Assembly (NCBI GenBank): GCA_905397405.1
Contig: CAJPVJ010000010.1
Location: 36,251 to 100,250, forward strand
Source of the DNA: Oppiella nova
Taxonomy: Eukaryota > Arthropoda > Arachnida > Sarcoptiformes > Oppiidae
Direction of reading: 5' to 3'
Length of the DNA: 64,000 nt
Position numbers and translations under genes: made by a program. The notes under the pieces are model-generated. The model ran no database searches and was not told the origin of the DNA. It saw only the letters and a program-made list of their open reading frames with translations. Position 1 is the stretch's first letter, and each line of letters starts with the position of its first letter. This document shows positions 38,668 to 47,710 of this stretch, piece after piece.

Positions 38668-38979
38668 TTAACCTGCGATCGTAGTAATTTTCAACTCGGT
38701 AAACCATTGACGGTGACCTTGTTGTTTACGGTAGTGCTTACGACGACGCATTTTAACAATACGAATTTTGTCATGACGACCGTGACCAACCACTTCTGCA
38801 GTTACTTTTGCGCCAGCTACAACTGGAGCACCGATTTGAATGCTTTCGCCATTCACAACCATTAATACATCATCAAATGTAATAGTCGCGCCAGTTTCAG
38901 CTTTCAACAATTCTACTTTAAGGGTTTCACCCTCAACAACACGGTGCTGTTTACCACCGCTTTGGATTACTGCGTACAT
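38668..38979 (-). CDS. rplU: 50S ribosomal protein L21
   Basis: Large-subunit protein that binds 23S rRNA. The 103-residue product has [14 protein letters not shown] at its start and [20 protein letters not shown] near its end. The frame allows TTG 38991, but that codon overlaps the GGAG ribosome-binding site of ATG 38979, which gives the family length. It begins the rplU-rpmA operon and diverges from ispB. Confidence 0.98.
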   Translation of the reverse strand: MYAVIQSGGKQHRVVEGETLKVELLKAETGATITFDDVLMVVNGESIQIGAPVVAGAKVTAEVVGHGRHDKIRIVKMRRRKHYRKQQGHRQWFTELKITTIAG

Positions 38980-39326
38980 AATGTACTCCAACTTACCCGT
39001 GTCGTCGTGCCGATAAAGGAATATATCGATCTTAAGACGAACGCCACTGGGGGTTATTCAAGGGCAAAGATTTTAAGTGATAATGAATTAAACAACAAGT
39101 CATTTCCAGCAAATATTATCATTGTATAGAAAATAATCTACATAAAACGGTTTTTTTAAGATTTCCCCTTTGATAATATGAATTTTTTTTTAAGATACAG
39201 CTAAAATTCAAATAGATTTTTAAAACAAATCCGCTACTATGTAGCTCAAAAGAATGATCGATTGAATGTTCAATACTTTATTCATCTTTGGACAAAGAAA
39301 GAACAAATCATTAAGATTCAGGCACG

Positions 39327-39357
39327 ATGTCTGCTTGCAAAAGCAACATTCAGACAT
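39327..39357 (+). promoter_or_regulatory. Inverted-repeat hairpin upstream of ispB
   Basis: ATGTCTG and CAGACAT pair across a centre that itself pairs (TTGC, AAAA, GCAA). It ends 52 bp before the ispB start codon, in the 430-bp gap between rplU and ispB. It may be an mRNA leader structure or a binding site. Confidence 0.4.
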
Positions 39358-39409
39358 GTTAATTGTTACACTAGCAACTTATAACGCATTTGCATGAGGC
39401 TCCCACCCG

Positions 39410-40393
39410 ATGACCATCGACTTTAAGCAAGATATTCTCGCTCCAGTTGCAACCGACTTTGCTGCAATGGACAAGTTTATTAATGAAGGGATTACCTCAA
39501 AAGTTGCTTTAGTGATGGCCGTCAGTAAACATGTTGTTGAAGCTGGCGGTAAACGCATGCGTCCAATCATGTGCCTACTTGCAGCAAAAGCATGTGGTGC
39601 AACAGATCTACAGATGGACCCTTATCGCAAACTGGCAGCAATCATTGAAATGTTGCATACCGCAACATTGGTACATGATGATGTTGTAGATGAATCTGGT
39701 TTACGTCGTGGCCGTCCAACTGCAAACGCAACTTGGAACAACCAAACTGCTGTGTTGGTGGGTGATTTTCTGATTTCTCGAGCTTTTGATCTTCTGGTTG
39801 ATCTCGACAATATGATCTTGCTCAAAGACTTTTCGACTGGCACTTGTGAAATTGCCGAAGGTGAAGTGTTACAGCTTCAAGCACAGCATCAACCCGAAAC
39901 GACTGAACAAACTTATTTAGATATTATTCACGGTAAAACTTCTCGTTTATTTGAACTTGCAACTGAAGGTGCTGCCATCATTGCAGGGAAGCCTGAGTAT
40001 CGTGAACCATTACGTTTATTTGCAGGTCATTTTGGCAATGCCTTTCAAATCATTGATGATATTTTAGACTATACCTCTGATGCTGAAACATTAGGTAAAA
40101 ATATTGGTGATGATTTAATGGAAGGTAAACCCACTTTACCTTTAATCTCTGCCTTAGCAAATACTCAGGGTGAAGAGCACGAAATTATCCGTAAAAGTAT
40201 CGCAACTGGTGGAACAAGCGATTTAGATCGTGTGATTGAAATTGTTCAGAGCTCAGGTGCTTTAGATTATTGTAGTCGCCGTGCCACAGAAGAAACTCAA
40301 GCTGCGATTCAAGCTTTGAATCATTTGCCTGAATCTGAGTATCGCCAGGCATTGTATAATTTAGCGCAACTTGCCTTACATCGAATTCAATAA
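39410..40393 (+). CDS. ispB: Polyprenyl (octaprenyl/nonaprenyl) diphosphate synthase IspB
   Basis: Makes the long isoprenoid side chain of ubiquinone from farnesyl diphosphate and IPP. The 327-residue protein has GGKRMRPIMCLLAAKA, the first Asp-rich motif LVHDDVVDESGLRRGRPT (about residues 83-100) and the second FQIIDDILDYTSDAETLGK. The residue pattern before the first Asp-rich motif fits a medium/long-chain synthase. Gene order rplU-rpmA divergent from ispB is conserved in gammaproteobacteria. Confidence 0.95.
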   Translation: MTIDFKQDILAPVATDFAAMDKFINEGITSKVALVMAVSKHVVEAGGKRMRPIMCLLAAKACGATDLQMDPYRKLAAIIEMLHTATLVHDDVVDESGLRRGRPTANATWNNQTAVLVGDFLISRAFDLLVDLDNMILLKDFSTGTCEIAEGEVLQLQAQHQPETTEQTYLDIIHGKTSRLFELATEGAAIIAGKPEYREPLRLFAGHFGNAFQIIDDILDYTSDAETLGKNIGDDLMEGKPTLPLISALANTQGEEHEIIRKSIATGGTSDLDRVIEIVQSSGALDYCSRRATEETQAAIQALNHLPESEYRQALYNLAQLALHRIQ

Positions 40394-40408
40394 AATTTAA
40401 CAAGGCTT

Positions 40409-42463
40409 ATGCATATACAATTTAATGATCTTTTCCTCCTTATGCAGGAACAACTCGATGGCATAAAAGTTGTTCCCAATCCTGATATATTAATTGAGTT
40501 AATCAATCGTATCAGACCCAGCGACAGCCACAATTTAGAAGAAAGTCAAAATAAATTTGATGCTTTAATTCAAGCACTGCTCACTACACCCAATGCATCT
40601 TCTGCATTTCAAGGCTACTTACTCAAGCTGGTAAACCACTATAAACAAGCAGGCTTGTATGCGGATAGTGGGATTTTATCTTTAGACGGCTTTTGGAATC
40701 AGCTTGGGCAACGGATTGGTGCACATTTTCTACCTTTATTAACAGACGAATCAGATCTCAAAGATTTGGTTGGCAAAGTGTTTCACCAGCGTAGTGATAA
40801 ATATTGGCTGGAAAATATCAGTGAAAAGAAATGGGAACAATTGTTCCGATTGCTCAATCAAGGTCATCGTTATAAAAACGATAAATTGGGAATTAAACGC
40901 GATATTGTCAAAGCCATTACGGTGCTTTCCTATCGAATCAGTGGTATTGGCTTATATCCTGAATTTATCAATGCCTACCCCGAACTTCAAGAATATGAAT
41001 CACCTTTTTTAGTTCAAAACCGTGAAATTGTTGAGTTTATAGAAGCGTATAAAAAGCAACATCGCGATGAAGATGAATTTGCTGTGGGTATTCCTCCCGA
41101 TGCAGACCAAGCGTTGGTCATGATTGAACAATGTCGTGATGTGGTACAGAAAATCCGTCGAGCAATTAAACGGATTGGGGTGAGCTTAAGCCTGACTTAT
41201 TTACTCTCGCTACTAGAACAATGTATTGATCGAATTGAACTCTTACTCAATCTTCTGGTCGAAGATGATCAGATTCGTTATCAGCTCTGCGGTGAATTGC
41301 TCACAGACTTAGTCAATGCACACTATAGTGAAACCAGTGTGCGTGATTTACTTAAAACCAACAGTGAATTGATTGCACTACAAGTCACTGAAAATGCCAG
41401 TAAGACGGGCGAACATTATGTAAGTACCGATAAAAAAGGTTTCTTTGGCATGTATAAAGCAGCTGCAGGCGCAGGTGCGATTATTGCAACCATGGCAACC
41501 CTGAAAATACTGACTGCACGTTTAGTCCTTGCACCCTTTTTGCATGCTTTTCTCTACAGTATGAATTATTCATTGGGTTTTATCCTGATCCATGTTTTGC
41601 ACTTTACTGTAGCAACCAAACAACCGGCTATGACAGCGGCCGCACTTGCATCAACAGTTCAGCACCAAAAAGGTTCAAAAACAGCGCAAATTGCTGAACT
41701 TGCCGGACTGATTATTAATATTATTCGGACCCAGTTTATTGCAATTCTAGGAAATATTTCGATTGCGATTCCTACTGCCGCATTAATTACCTATCTATGG
41801 CAGCTGTCAATGCATGAACCACTTTTGACGCATGCTAAAGCCACAACCTTACTCGCCAGTCTAAATCCATTTACTTCATTGGCAATTCCTCATGCAGCAA
41901 TTGCCGGTGTTTGTTTATTTTTATCAGGATTAATCGCTGGATATTTTGACAATATGTCAGTCTATCGAAAAGTCGGTCCCCGCTTAAAAGCCCACATAAA
42001 ATTGAAAAAAATGATGGGACAAGCCAGACTGGACAAATTTGCAGATTATATAGAGCGAAACTTAGGCGCTTTAGCGGGTAATTTTATCTTTGGGATCATG
42101 CTTGGAAGTATGGGAACCATTGGTTTTATCTTAGGTTTACCTTTAGATATCCGCCATATTGCATTTGCTGCTGCTAACTTTATTCAAGGCTTAATGACCA
42201 TCAATGGTTCACCTGATATTGGCCTCATCATTGTGTCTTTCCTTGGGGTGTTGTGTATTGGTTTGACCAACTTATTTGTCAGCTTCACGCTCACCATTAT
42301 TGTGGCACTCAGAGCAAGACAAGTTCGTTTTTCACAATGGAAACCATTGGCAAAACTTATATTTACCCATTTTTCTACCCGTCCGCTAGATTTCTTCTGG
42401 CCGCCAAAACAACCCTTACAACTTGAAGATGAGGCAAACTCACAAAGCAAACTAAATCACTAG
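40409..42463 (+). CDS. Membrane protein of the 'site-specific recombinase' family (PF10136 type)
   Basis: A 684-residue protein that follows ispB after 15 bp. The N-terminal 340 residues are soluble and helical (NRIRPSDSHNLEESQNKFDALIQALLTTP); the C-terminal half has about seven hydrophobic helices from residue 350 on (GMYKAAAGAGAIIATMATLK; FLHAFLYSMNYSLGFILIHVL). That layout matches proteins annotated as 'site-specific recombinase' after a Neisseria Gcr protein. With so many membrane helices and no recombinase catalytic motif, the name is probably misleading; it is better read as an inner-membrane protein of unknown function. Confidence 0.8.
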   Translation: MHIQFNDLFLLMQEQLDGIKVVPNPDILIELINRIRPSDSHNLEESQNKFDALIQALLTTPNASSAFQGYLLKLVNHYKQAGLYADSGILSLDGFWNQLGQRIGAHFLPLLTDESDLKDLVGKVFHQRSDKYWLENISEKKWEQLFRLLNQGHRYKNDKLGIKRDIVKAITVLSYRISGIGLYPEFINAYPELQEYESPFLVQNREIVEFIEAYKKQHRDEDEFAVGIPPDADQALVMIEQCRDVVQKIRRAIKRIGVSLSLTYLLSLLEQCIDRIELLLNLLVEDDQIRYQLCGELLTDLVNAHYSETSVRDLLKTNSELIALQVTENASKTGEHYVSTDKKGFFGMYKAAAGAGAIIATMATLKILTARLVLAPFLHAFLYSMNYSLGFILIHVLHFTVATKQPAMTAAALASTVQHQKGSKTAQIAELAGLIINIIRTQFIAILGNISIAIPTAALITYLWQLSMHEPLLTHAKATTLLASLNPFTSLAIPHAAIAGVCLFLSGLIAGYFDNMSVYRKVGPRLKAHIKLKKMMGQARLDKFADYIERNLGALAGNFIFGIMLGSMGTIGFILGLPLDIRHIAFAAANFIQGLMTINGSPDIGLIIVSFLGVLCIGLTNLFVSFTLTIIVALRARQVRFSQWKPLAKLIFTHFSTRPLDFFWPPKQPLQLEDEANSQSKLNH

Positions 42464-42540
42464 GATTTTTGTTATTTTTTGTGCAAATTGTTAAATATTT
42501 CACAAAAAGAAATTAGTATAAATTACCTAAATTTACTCAC

Positions 42541-42570
42541 TTGAAAAAAAGTGTACTGGCTAGTACACTT
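42541..42570 (+). promoter_or_regulatory. Promoter with embedded operator palindrome for PAP2-adeIJK
   Basis: TTGAAA (42541-42546) and TACACT (42564-42569) are 17 bp apart. Between and over them lies a perfect 9-bp inverted repeat, AAGTGTACT/AGTACACTT, around a 4-bp centre (42549-42570). A repressor dimer bound there would block the promoter. It lies 53 bp before the PAP2 start. AdeN, a TetR-family repressor of adeIJK in A. baumannii, is an obvious candidate, but I infer this and have not seen its binding site. Confidence 0.6.
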
Positions 42571-42622
42571 CGGTTGATTAAATAAACTTAACGTACGCAA
42601 TTTATATACTCTAGGTTAACTT

Positions 42623-43261
42623 ATGCCTTACGTATTGCTCCTTATTGGCTGTATAGGTTTACTTATTGGGAGTGTTGGTTTAAACATTAACCAGATACAA
42701 CAGTTTGATTTTTCAAGCGTTGTATGGATGAGTTCACACCGTTTAGAGGTCTTAAATGGTCTAGCACTCACCCTATCCTATCTGGGCGGCTTACCGTCAA
42801 TGATCGTGATTGCAGGGCTATGTAATTTATATTTCATACGTCTAAAACAATATGCAAATGTGCTGATGATCAGTATTGGGCTGCTCGGTGCTGCGGCAAT
42901 TGGTTGGATACTCAAATATCTGGTCAATCGTCCTAGACCCGATGAAATCTACCAAATGGTGCAAACCTATGGTGCTTCATTTCCTAGTGCTCACAGTATT
43001 TATGCAGCGATTGTATGCTGTTCGATTATGTTTATATTTCAAAAGCATCGCCAAGTTAAATGGATTAGCTTGGGGGGCTTTTTATGGTTTCTAAGCATGG
43101 GGGGCTCTAGAATTTATCTAGGGGCACATTTCCCAACTGATGTACTCACTGGATGGGGTATAGGTGTCATATGGGCTGCAATTTTATGGCTCATACTGTC
43201 ACGAGAAACGTTAAGACAGAACAAATTATTTTTAGATAAGAATCTAAACGAGGTGGAATAA
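42623..43261 (+). CDS. PAP2-family phosphatase
   Basis: Integral membrane acid phosphatase of the PAP2 superfamily, acting on lipid phosphates such as undecaprenyl pyrophosphate or phosphatidate. The 212-residue protein has several membrane helices and the three-part active site: KYLVNRPRP, SFPSAHS and SRIYLGAHFPTD. The stop codon overlaps the adeI start by one base (TAATG), so it is the first gene of the efflux operon. Confidence 0.9.
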   Translation: MPYVLLLIGCIGLLIGSVGLNINQIQQFDFSSVVWMSSHRLEVLNGLALTLSYLGGLPSMIVIAGLCNLYFIRLKQYANVLMISIGLLGAAAIGWILKYLVNRPRPDEIYQMVQTYGASFPSAHSIYAAIVCCSIMFIFQKHRQVKWISLGGFLWFLSMGGSRIYLGAHFPTDVLTGWGIGVIWAAILWLILSRETLRQNKLFLDKNLNEVE

Positions 43262-44517
43262 TGATGTCGGCAAAGCTTTGGGCTCCTGCCCTTACTGCTT
43301 GTGCTCTCGCAACAAGTATTGCACTTGTAGGCTGCAGCAAAGATCCTAAATCAGCACAACAAGCTGGTGGTGCTGCCCAAAAAATGCCGCCGACTGAAGT
43401 TGGTGTCATTGTTGCTCAGCCACAAAGCGTAGAACAAAGTGTTGAACTTTCTGGTCGTACTTCAGCGTATCAAATCTCTGATGTTCGCCCACAAACAAAT
43501 GGCGTGATTTTAAAACGTTTGTTTACTGAAGGTAGTTTTGTTCGTGAAGGTCAACCTCTTTATGAGATTGACTCGAGCATCAATCGTGCAAACTTAGACA
43601 GTGCAAAAGCAGCTTTAGTACGTCAGCAAGCAAACTTAAATGCCTTGCAGGTTAAAGCAAATCGTTATCGTCAACTTGTCGGCATCAATGCTGTTTCTAA
43701 GCAAGAGTTTGATGATTTGCTTGCACAAATCAAACTTGCTGAAGCAGATATTGCAGCGTCAAATGCGGCTGTTAAAAATGCGCAAATTGACTTAGGTTAT
43801 TCGACTGTTCGTTCACCTATTTCAGGTCAATCTGGTCGTTCTTCAGTCACTGCTGGTGCTTTGGTGACTGCAAACCAAGCCAATGCGTTGGTTACGATTC
43901 AGCAACTTGACCCAATTTATGTAGACATCAGCCAATCAAGTGCTGAGTTATTACGTCTACGTCAACAGTTAAGCCAAGGTAGTATTGATCGTAGCAACAA
44001 CACCAAAGTTCGTTTAAAACTTGAAGATGGTAGCTACTACGGTGTGGAAGGAAACCTTGCATTTTCTGATGCTAGTGTAGATCCAAGCACAGGTTCTGTG
44101 ACTTTACGTGCAGTCTTCTCAAATCCTAATCATTTATTATTGCCGGGTATGTTTGCCAATGCGCAGATCGTACAAGGCGTAATTCCAAATGCTTACTTAG
44201 TTCCACAAGCAGCAATTACACGCACACCAACTGGCCAAGCAATCGCAATGCTTGTAAATGCAAAAGGTGTAGTTGAAAGCCGTCCTGTAACAACTGTAGG
44301 TGTTCAAGGTAAAGATTGGATCGTCACTCAAGGCCTAAATACTGGCGATAAAGTGATTGTTGATGGTATTGCCAAAGTAAAACCAGAACAAGCTGTGGTT
44401 GCTAAACCTTATCAGCCTCAAGCGGCTGCACCACAAGCAGGTGCTAAACCAGGTACAGCAGCACAACCTGTTCAACAAAATAAATCCAGTGAACAAAAAG
44501 CTACTTCAAATGCATAA
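43261..44517 (+). CDS. adeI: RND efflux periplasmic adaptor AdeI
   Basis: Membrane-fusion lipoprotein of the AdeIJK pump that links AdeJ and AdeK. The 418-residue protein has a lipoprotein signal (lipobox LVGC, Cys about residue 25), a lipoyl/hairpin region with coiled coil (about 80-190, RANLDSAKAALVRQQANLNAL) and beta-barrel and membrane-proximal domains. The C-terminus is an Ala/Gln-rich tail. GAGG precedes the ATG ATG start. It resembles A. baumannii AdeI closely as I remember it. Confidence 0.95.
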   Translation: MMSAKLWAPALTACALATSIALVGCSKDPKSAQQAGGAAQKMPPTEVGVIVAQPQSVEQSVELSGRTSAYQISDVRPQTNGVILKRLFTEGSFVREGQPLYEIDSSINRANLDSAKAALVRQQANLNALQVKANRYRQLVGINAVSKQEFDDLLAQIKLAEADIAASNAAVKNAQIDLGYSTVRSPISGQSGRSSVTAGALVTANQANALVTIQQLDPIYVDISQSSAELLRLRQQLSQGSIDRSNNTKVRLKLEDGSYYGVEGNLAFSDASVDPSTGSVTLRAVFSNPNHLLLPGMFANAQIVQGVIPNAYLVPQAAITRTPTGQAIAMLVNAKGVVESRPVTTVGVQGKDWIVTQGLNTGDKVIVDGIAKVKPEQAVVAKPYQPQAAAPQAGAKPGTAAQPVQQNKSSEQKATSNA

Positions 44518-44530
44518 GGGGTAGACGAAT

Positions 44531-47500
44531 ATGGCTCAATTTTTTATTCATCGCCCCATTTTTGCGTGGGTGATTGCACTGGTAATTATGTTGGCGGGTA
44601 TTCTGACGCTAACAAAAATGCCTGTTGCTCAGTATCCAACAATTGCTCCTCCTGTAGTGACAATTGCTGCAACTTATCCTGGTGCTTCTGCACAAACTGT
44701 TGAGAACACCGTAACTCAGATCATTGAACAACAAATGAATGGTCTAGATGGTTTACGTTATATCTCATCGAACAGTGCGGGTAATGGTCAGGCATCAATC
44801 AACCTGAATTTTGAACAAGGTATTGATCCGGACATTGCACAGGTTCAAGTACAGAACAAATTACAGTCAGCGACAGCACTTTTACCTGAAGATGTACAAC
44901 GTCAAGGCGTAAAAGTGACCAAATCTGGCGCGAGCTTTATGCAAGTACTTGCATTTTATTCGCCAGATGGCAGCCTTTCTGGCGCTGACATTAAAGACTA
45001 TGTAAACTCAAACATTTCTGAACCACTGAGTCGTGTTGCAGGCGTAGGTGAAATTCAAGTCTTTGGCGGTCAATATGCAATGCGTATCTGGCTAGACCCA
45101 GCTAAAATGACCAGTTTGCAAGTTACACCAAGTGATATTGCTGCTGCCATTCGTGCACAAAACTCACAAGTGGCTGTAGGTCAATTGGGTGGTGCTCCAG
45201 CTGTACAAGGTCAAATCCTGAATGCGACTGTCAATGCGCAAAGTATGTTGCAAACACCTGAACAATTTAAAAACATCTTCCTAAAAAACACGTCTTCTGG
45301 TGCTCAAGTTCGTTTGGGTGATGTTGCACGCGTAGAATTAGGTTCAGACAGTTATCAATTCGATTCTAAATTTAATGGTAACCCTGCGGGCGGTGTAGCA
45401 ATTAAATTGGCAACAGGTGCAAATGCACTTGATACAGCCGCTGCTGTAGAAAAACGCTTAACTGAATTGCGTAAAAACTACCCTGAAGGCTTAAAAGATA
45501 AAATTGCTTATGACACCACACCGTTTATTAAGCTTTCAATTGAAAGTGTGGTACATACGTTAATTGAAGCAATCGTTCTTGTATTCTTCGTGATGTTCTT
45601 GTTCTTACAAAACTGGCGTGCAACGATTATCCCAACAATGGCAGTTCCTGTGGTTGTACTTGGGACATTTGCAGTTATTAATATTTTTGGCTTCTCGATC
45701 AATACCTTAACCATGTTCGCCATGGTACTGGCGATTGGTCTATTGGTCGATGATGCCATCGTTGTGGTTGAGAACGTCGAACGGGTAATGCAAGAAGAAC
45801 ATGCCGGTCCAGTTGAAGCCACTGAAAAATCGATGAAACAAATTTCAGGTGCTTTGGTCGGTATTACCAGCGTATTGACTGCTGTATTTGTGCCAATGGC
45901 ATTCTTTGGTGGTACTACGGGGGTAATTTACCGTCAGTTCTCGATCACGCTCGTTACAGCAATGGTTTTGTCTTTAATCGTTGCTTTAACTTTTACCCCA
46001 GCTCTTTGTGCAACATTGTTAAAACAGCATGATCCAAATCAAGAACCAAGCAATAACATTTTTGCGCGTTTCTTCCGTTGGTTTAACCGCAGTTTTGAAA
46101 AAGTAGCAGAGAAATACCAAGGTGGTGTCAATCGTATGACCCATCATAAGATATTCTCTGGTGCGATCTATATTGCTGTGATTGTTGCCTTAGTTGGACT
46201 GTACAAAATGCTCCCCTCTTCTTTCTTACCAGAAGAAGACCAAGGCGTAGTTATGACGTTGGTTCAGCTACCACCAAGTGCCAGCCTTGAACGAACAGAT
46301 AAAGTCATCACAACCATGACCGATTACTTCTTAAATAAGGAAAAAGCACATGTAGATACTATTTTTACAGTTTCTGGTTTCTCATTTACAGGTGTCGGGC
46401 AAAATGCTGGTTTAGCTTTTATTAAATTGAAAGACTGGAGTGAACGTACCACACCTGAATCACAAATTGGCGCCATTATTCAACGCGGTATGGCACTGAA
46501 TATGATTGTAAAAGATGCATCATACATCATGCCATTGCAATTACCTGCAATGCCTGAATTAGGTGTTTCATCAGGTTTTGACATCCAATTAAAAGATGCC
46601 AGTGGTCAAGGTCACGATAAACTCATTGCTGCACGTAATGCTATTTTAGGTATGGCTTCTCAAGACAAACGTCTTGCAGGTGTTCGTCCAAATGGTCAAG
46701 AAGATACCCCTCAATATCAAATCAACATTGATCAAGCGCAAGCTGGTGCAATGGGAGTCAGTATTGCGGATATTAATTCGACCATGAGCATGGCGTGGGG
46801 TGGTTCTTATATCAATGACTTCGTTGACCGTGGTCGTGTGAAAAAAGTTTATGTTCAAGGCGAATCAAACGCTCGTATGATGCCTGAAGACTTAAACAAA
46901 TGGTATGTACGTAACAATAGCGGCACCATGGTTCCATTCTCTGCATTTGCAACAGGTCAATGGACCTATGGTTCACCTCGTCTTGAGCGTTATAACGGTG
47001 TAGCTTCTGCGAACATTCAAGGTACTCCAGCACCGGGTGTAAGTTCGGGAGATGCGATGCTTGCCATGGAAGAAATTATTGGTAAGTTACCGTCTATGGG
47101 CTTAACAGGTTTCGACTATGAATGGACGGGTCTGTCTTTAGAAGAACGTGAATCTGGTAGTCAAACTGTTCCGCTTTTGATTCTTTCTTTACTTATTGTA
47201 TTCCTTTGCCTTTCAGCTTTATATGAAAGTTGGTCTATCCCTGTTTCAGTATTGCTAGTCGTACCTTTAGGTGTTATTGGTGCATTTACTTTAACCTGGT
47301 TGGGCATGGTCATCAAAGGTGATCCTAACTTATCATTTAACATCTACTTCCAAGTCGCGATCGTTGCAGTCATCGGTTTGTCTGCAAAAAATGCAATTTT
47401 GATTGTAGAGTTTGCAAAAGAGTTGCAAGAACAAGGTGAAGAATTGTTTGAAGCGACATTGCATGCTGCAAAAATGCGTTTACGTCCAATTATCATGACA

Positions 47501-47710
47501 ACCTTAGCGTTCGGTTTCGGTGTATTACCACTTGCTTTATCAAGCGGTGCTGGTGCCGGTAGCCAACACTCAGTCGGTTATGGTGTATTGGGTGGTGTAA
47601 TTAGCTCAACACTTTTAGGTATCTTCTTTATTCCTGTGTTCTTCGTATGGATTCGTAGTATCTTTAAGTACAAACCTAAAAATCAAAATATTCAGGAGCA
47701 TAAATCGTGA
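44531..47710 (+). CDS. adeJ: RND efflux transporter AdeJ
   Basis: Proton-driven trimeric inner-membrane pump of the AcrB/HAE-1 class, exporting many antibiotics and lipophilic compounds. The 1059 residues show the start MAQFFIHRPIFAWVIALVIM, the TM4 proton-relay Asp pair in GLLVDDAIVVVENVERVM (near residue 405), a second set of helices after residue 870, and two large periplasmic loops. Length agrees with AdeJ (about 1058). AAGGGG lies before the start. It is 13 bp after adeI, with a 4-bp overlap with adeK if that gene starts at GTG. Confidence 0.96.
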   Translation: MAQFFIHRPIFAWVIALVIMLAGILTLTKMPVAQYPTIAPPVVTIAATYPGASAQTVENTVTQIIEQQMNGLDGLRYISSNSAGNGQASINLNFEQGIDPDIAQVQVQNKLQSATALLPEDVQRQGVKVTKSGASFMQVLAFYSPDGSLSGADIKDYVNSNISEPLSRVAGVGEIQVFGGQYAMRIWLDPAKMTSLQVTPSDIAAAIRAQNSQVAVGQLGGAPAVQGQILNATVNAQSMLQTPEQFKNIFLKNTSSGAQVRLGDVARVELGSDSYQFDSKFNGNPAGGVAIKLATGANALDTAAAVEKRLTELRKNYPEGLKDKIAYDTTPFIKLSIESVVHTLIEAIVLVFFVMFLFLQNWRATIIPTMAVPVVVLGTFAVINIFGFSINTLTMFAMVLAIGLLVDDAIVVVENVERVMQEEHAGPVEATEKSMKQISGALVGITSVLTAVFVPMAFFGGTTGVIYRQFSITLVTAMVLSLIVALTFTPALCATLLKQHDPNQEPSNNIFARFFRWFNRSFEKVAEKYQGGVNRMTHHKIFSGAIYIAVIVALVGLYKMLPSSFLPEEDQGVVMTLVQLPPSASLERTDKVITTMTDYFLNKEKAHVDTIFTVSGFSFTGVGQNAGLAFIKLKDWSERTTPESQIGAIIQRGMALNMIVKDASYIMPLQLPAMPELGVSSGFDIQLKDASGQGHDKLIAARNAILGMASQDKRLAGVRPNGQEDTPQYQINIDQAQAGAMGVSIADINSTMSMAWGGSYINDFVDRGRVKKVYVQGESNARMMPEDLNKWYVRNNSGTMVPFSAFATGQWTYGSPRLERYNGVASANIQGTPAPGVSSGDAMLAMEEIIGKLPSMGLTGFDYEWTGLSLEERESGSQTVPLLILSLLIVFLCLSALYESWSIPVSVLLVVPLGVIGAFTLTWLGMVIKGDPNLSFNIYFQVAIVAVIGLSAKNAILIVEFAKELQEQGEELFEATLHAAKMRLRPIIMTTLAFGFGVLPLALSSGAGAGSQHSVGYGVLGGVISSTLLGIFFIPVFFVWIRSIFKYKPKNQNIQEHKS

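Noticed and set aside
40409-42463. An integron or phage recombinase suggested by the family name
   Set aside because: No tyrosine or serine recombinase catalytic motif is present, there are many membrane helices, and no attachment sites or cassettes are nearby.
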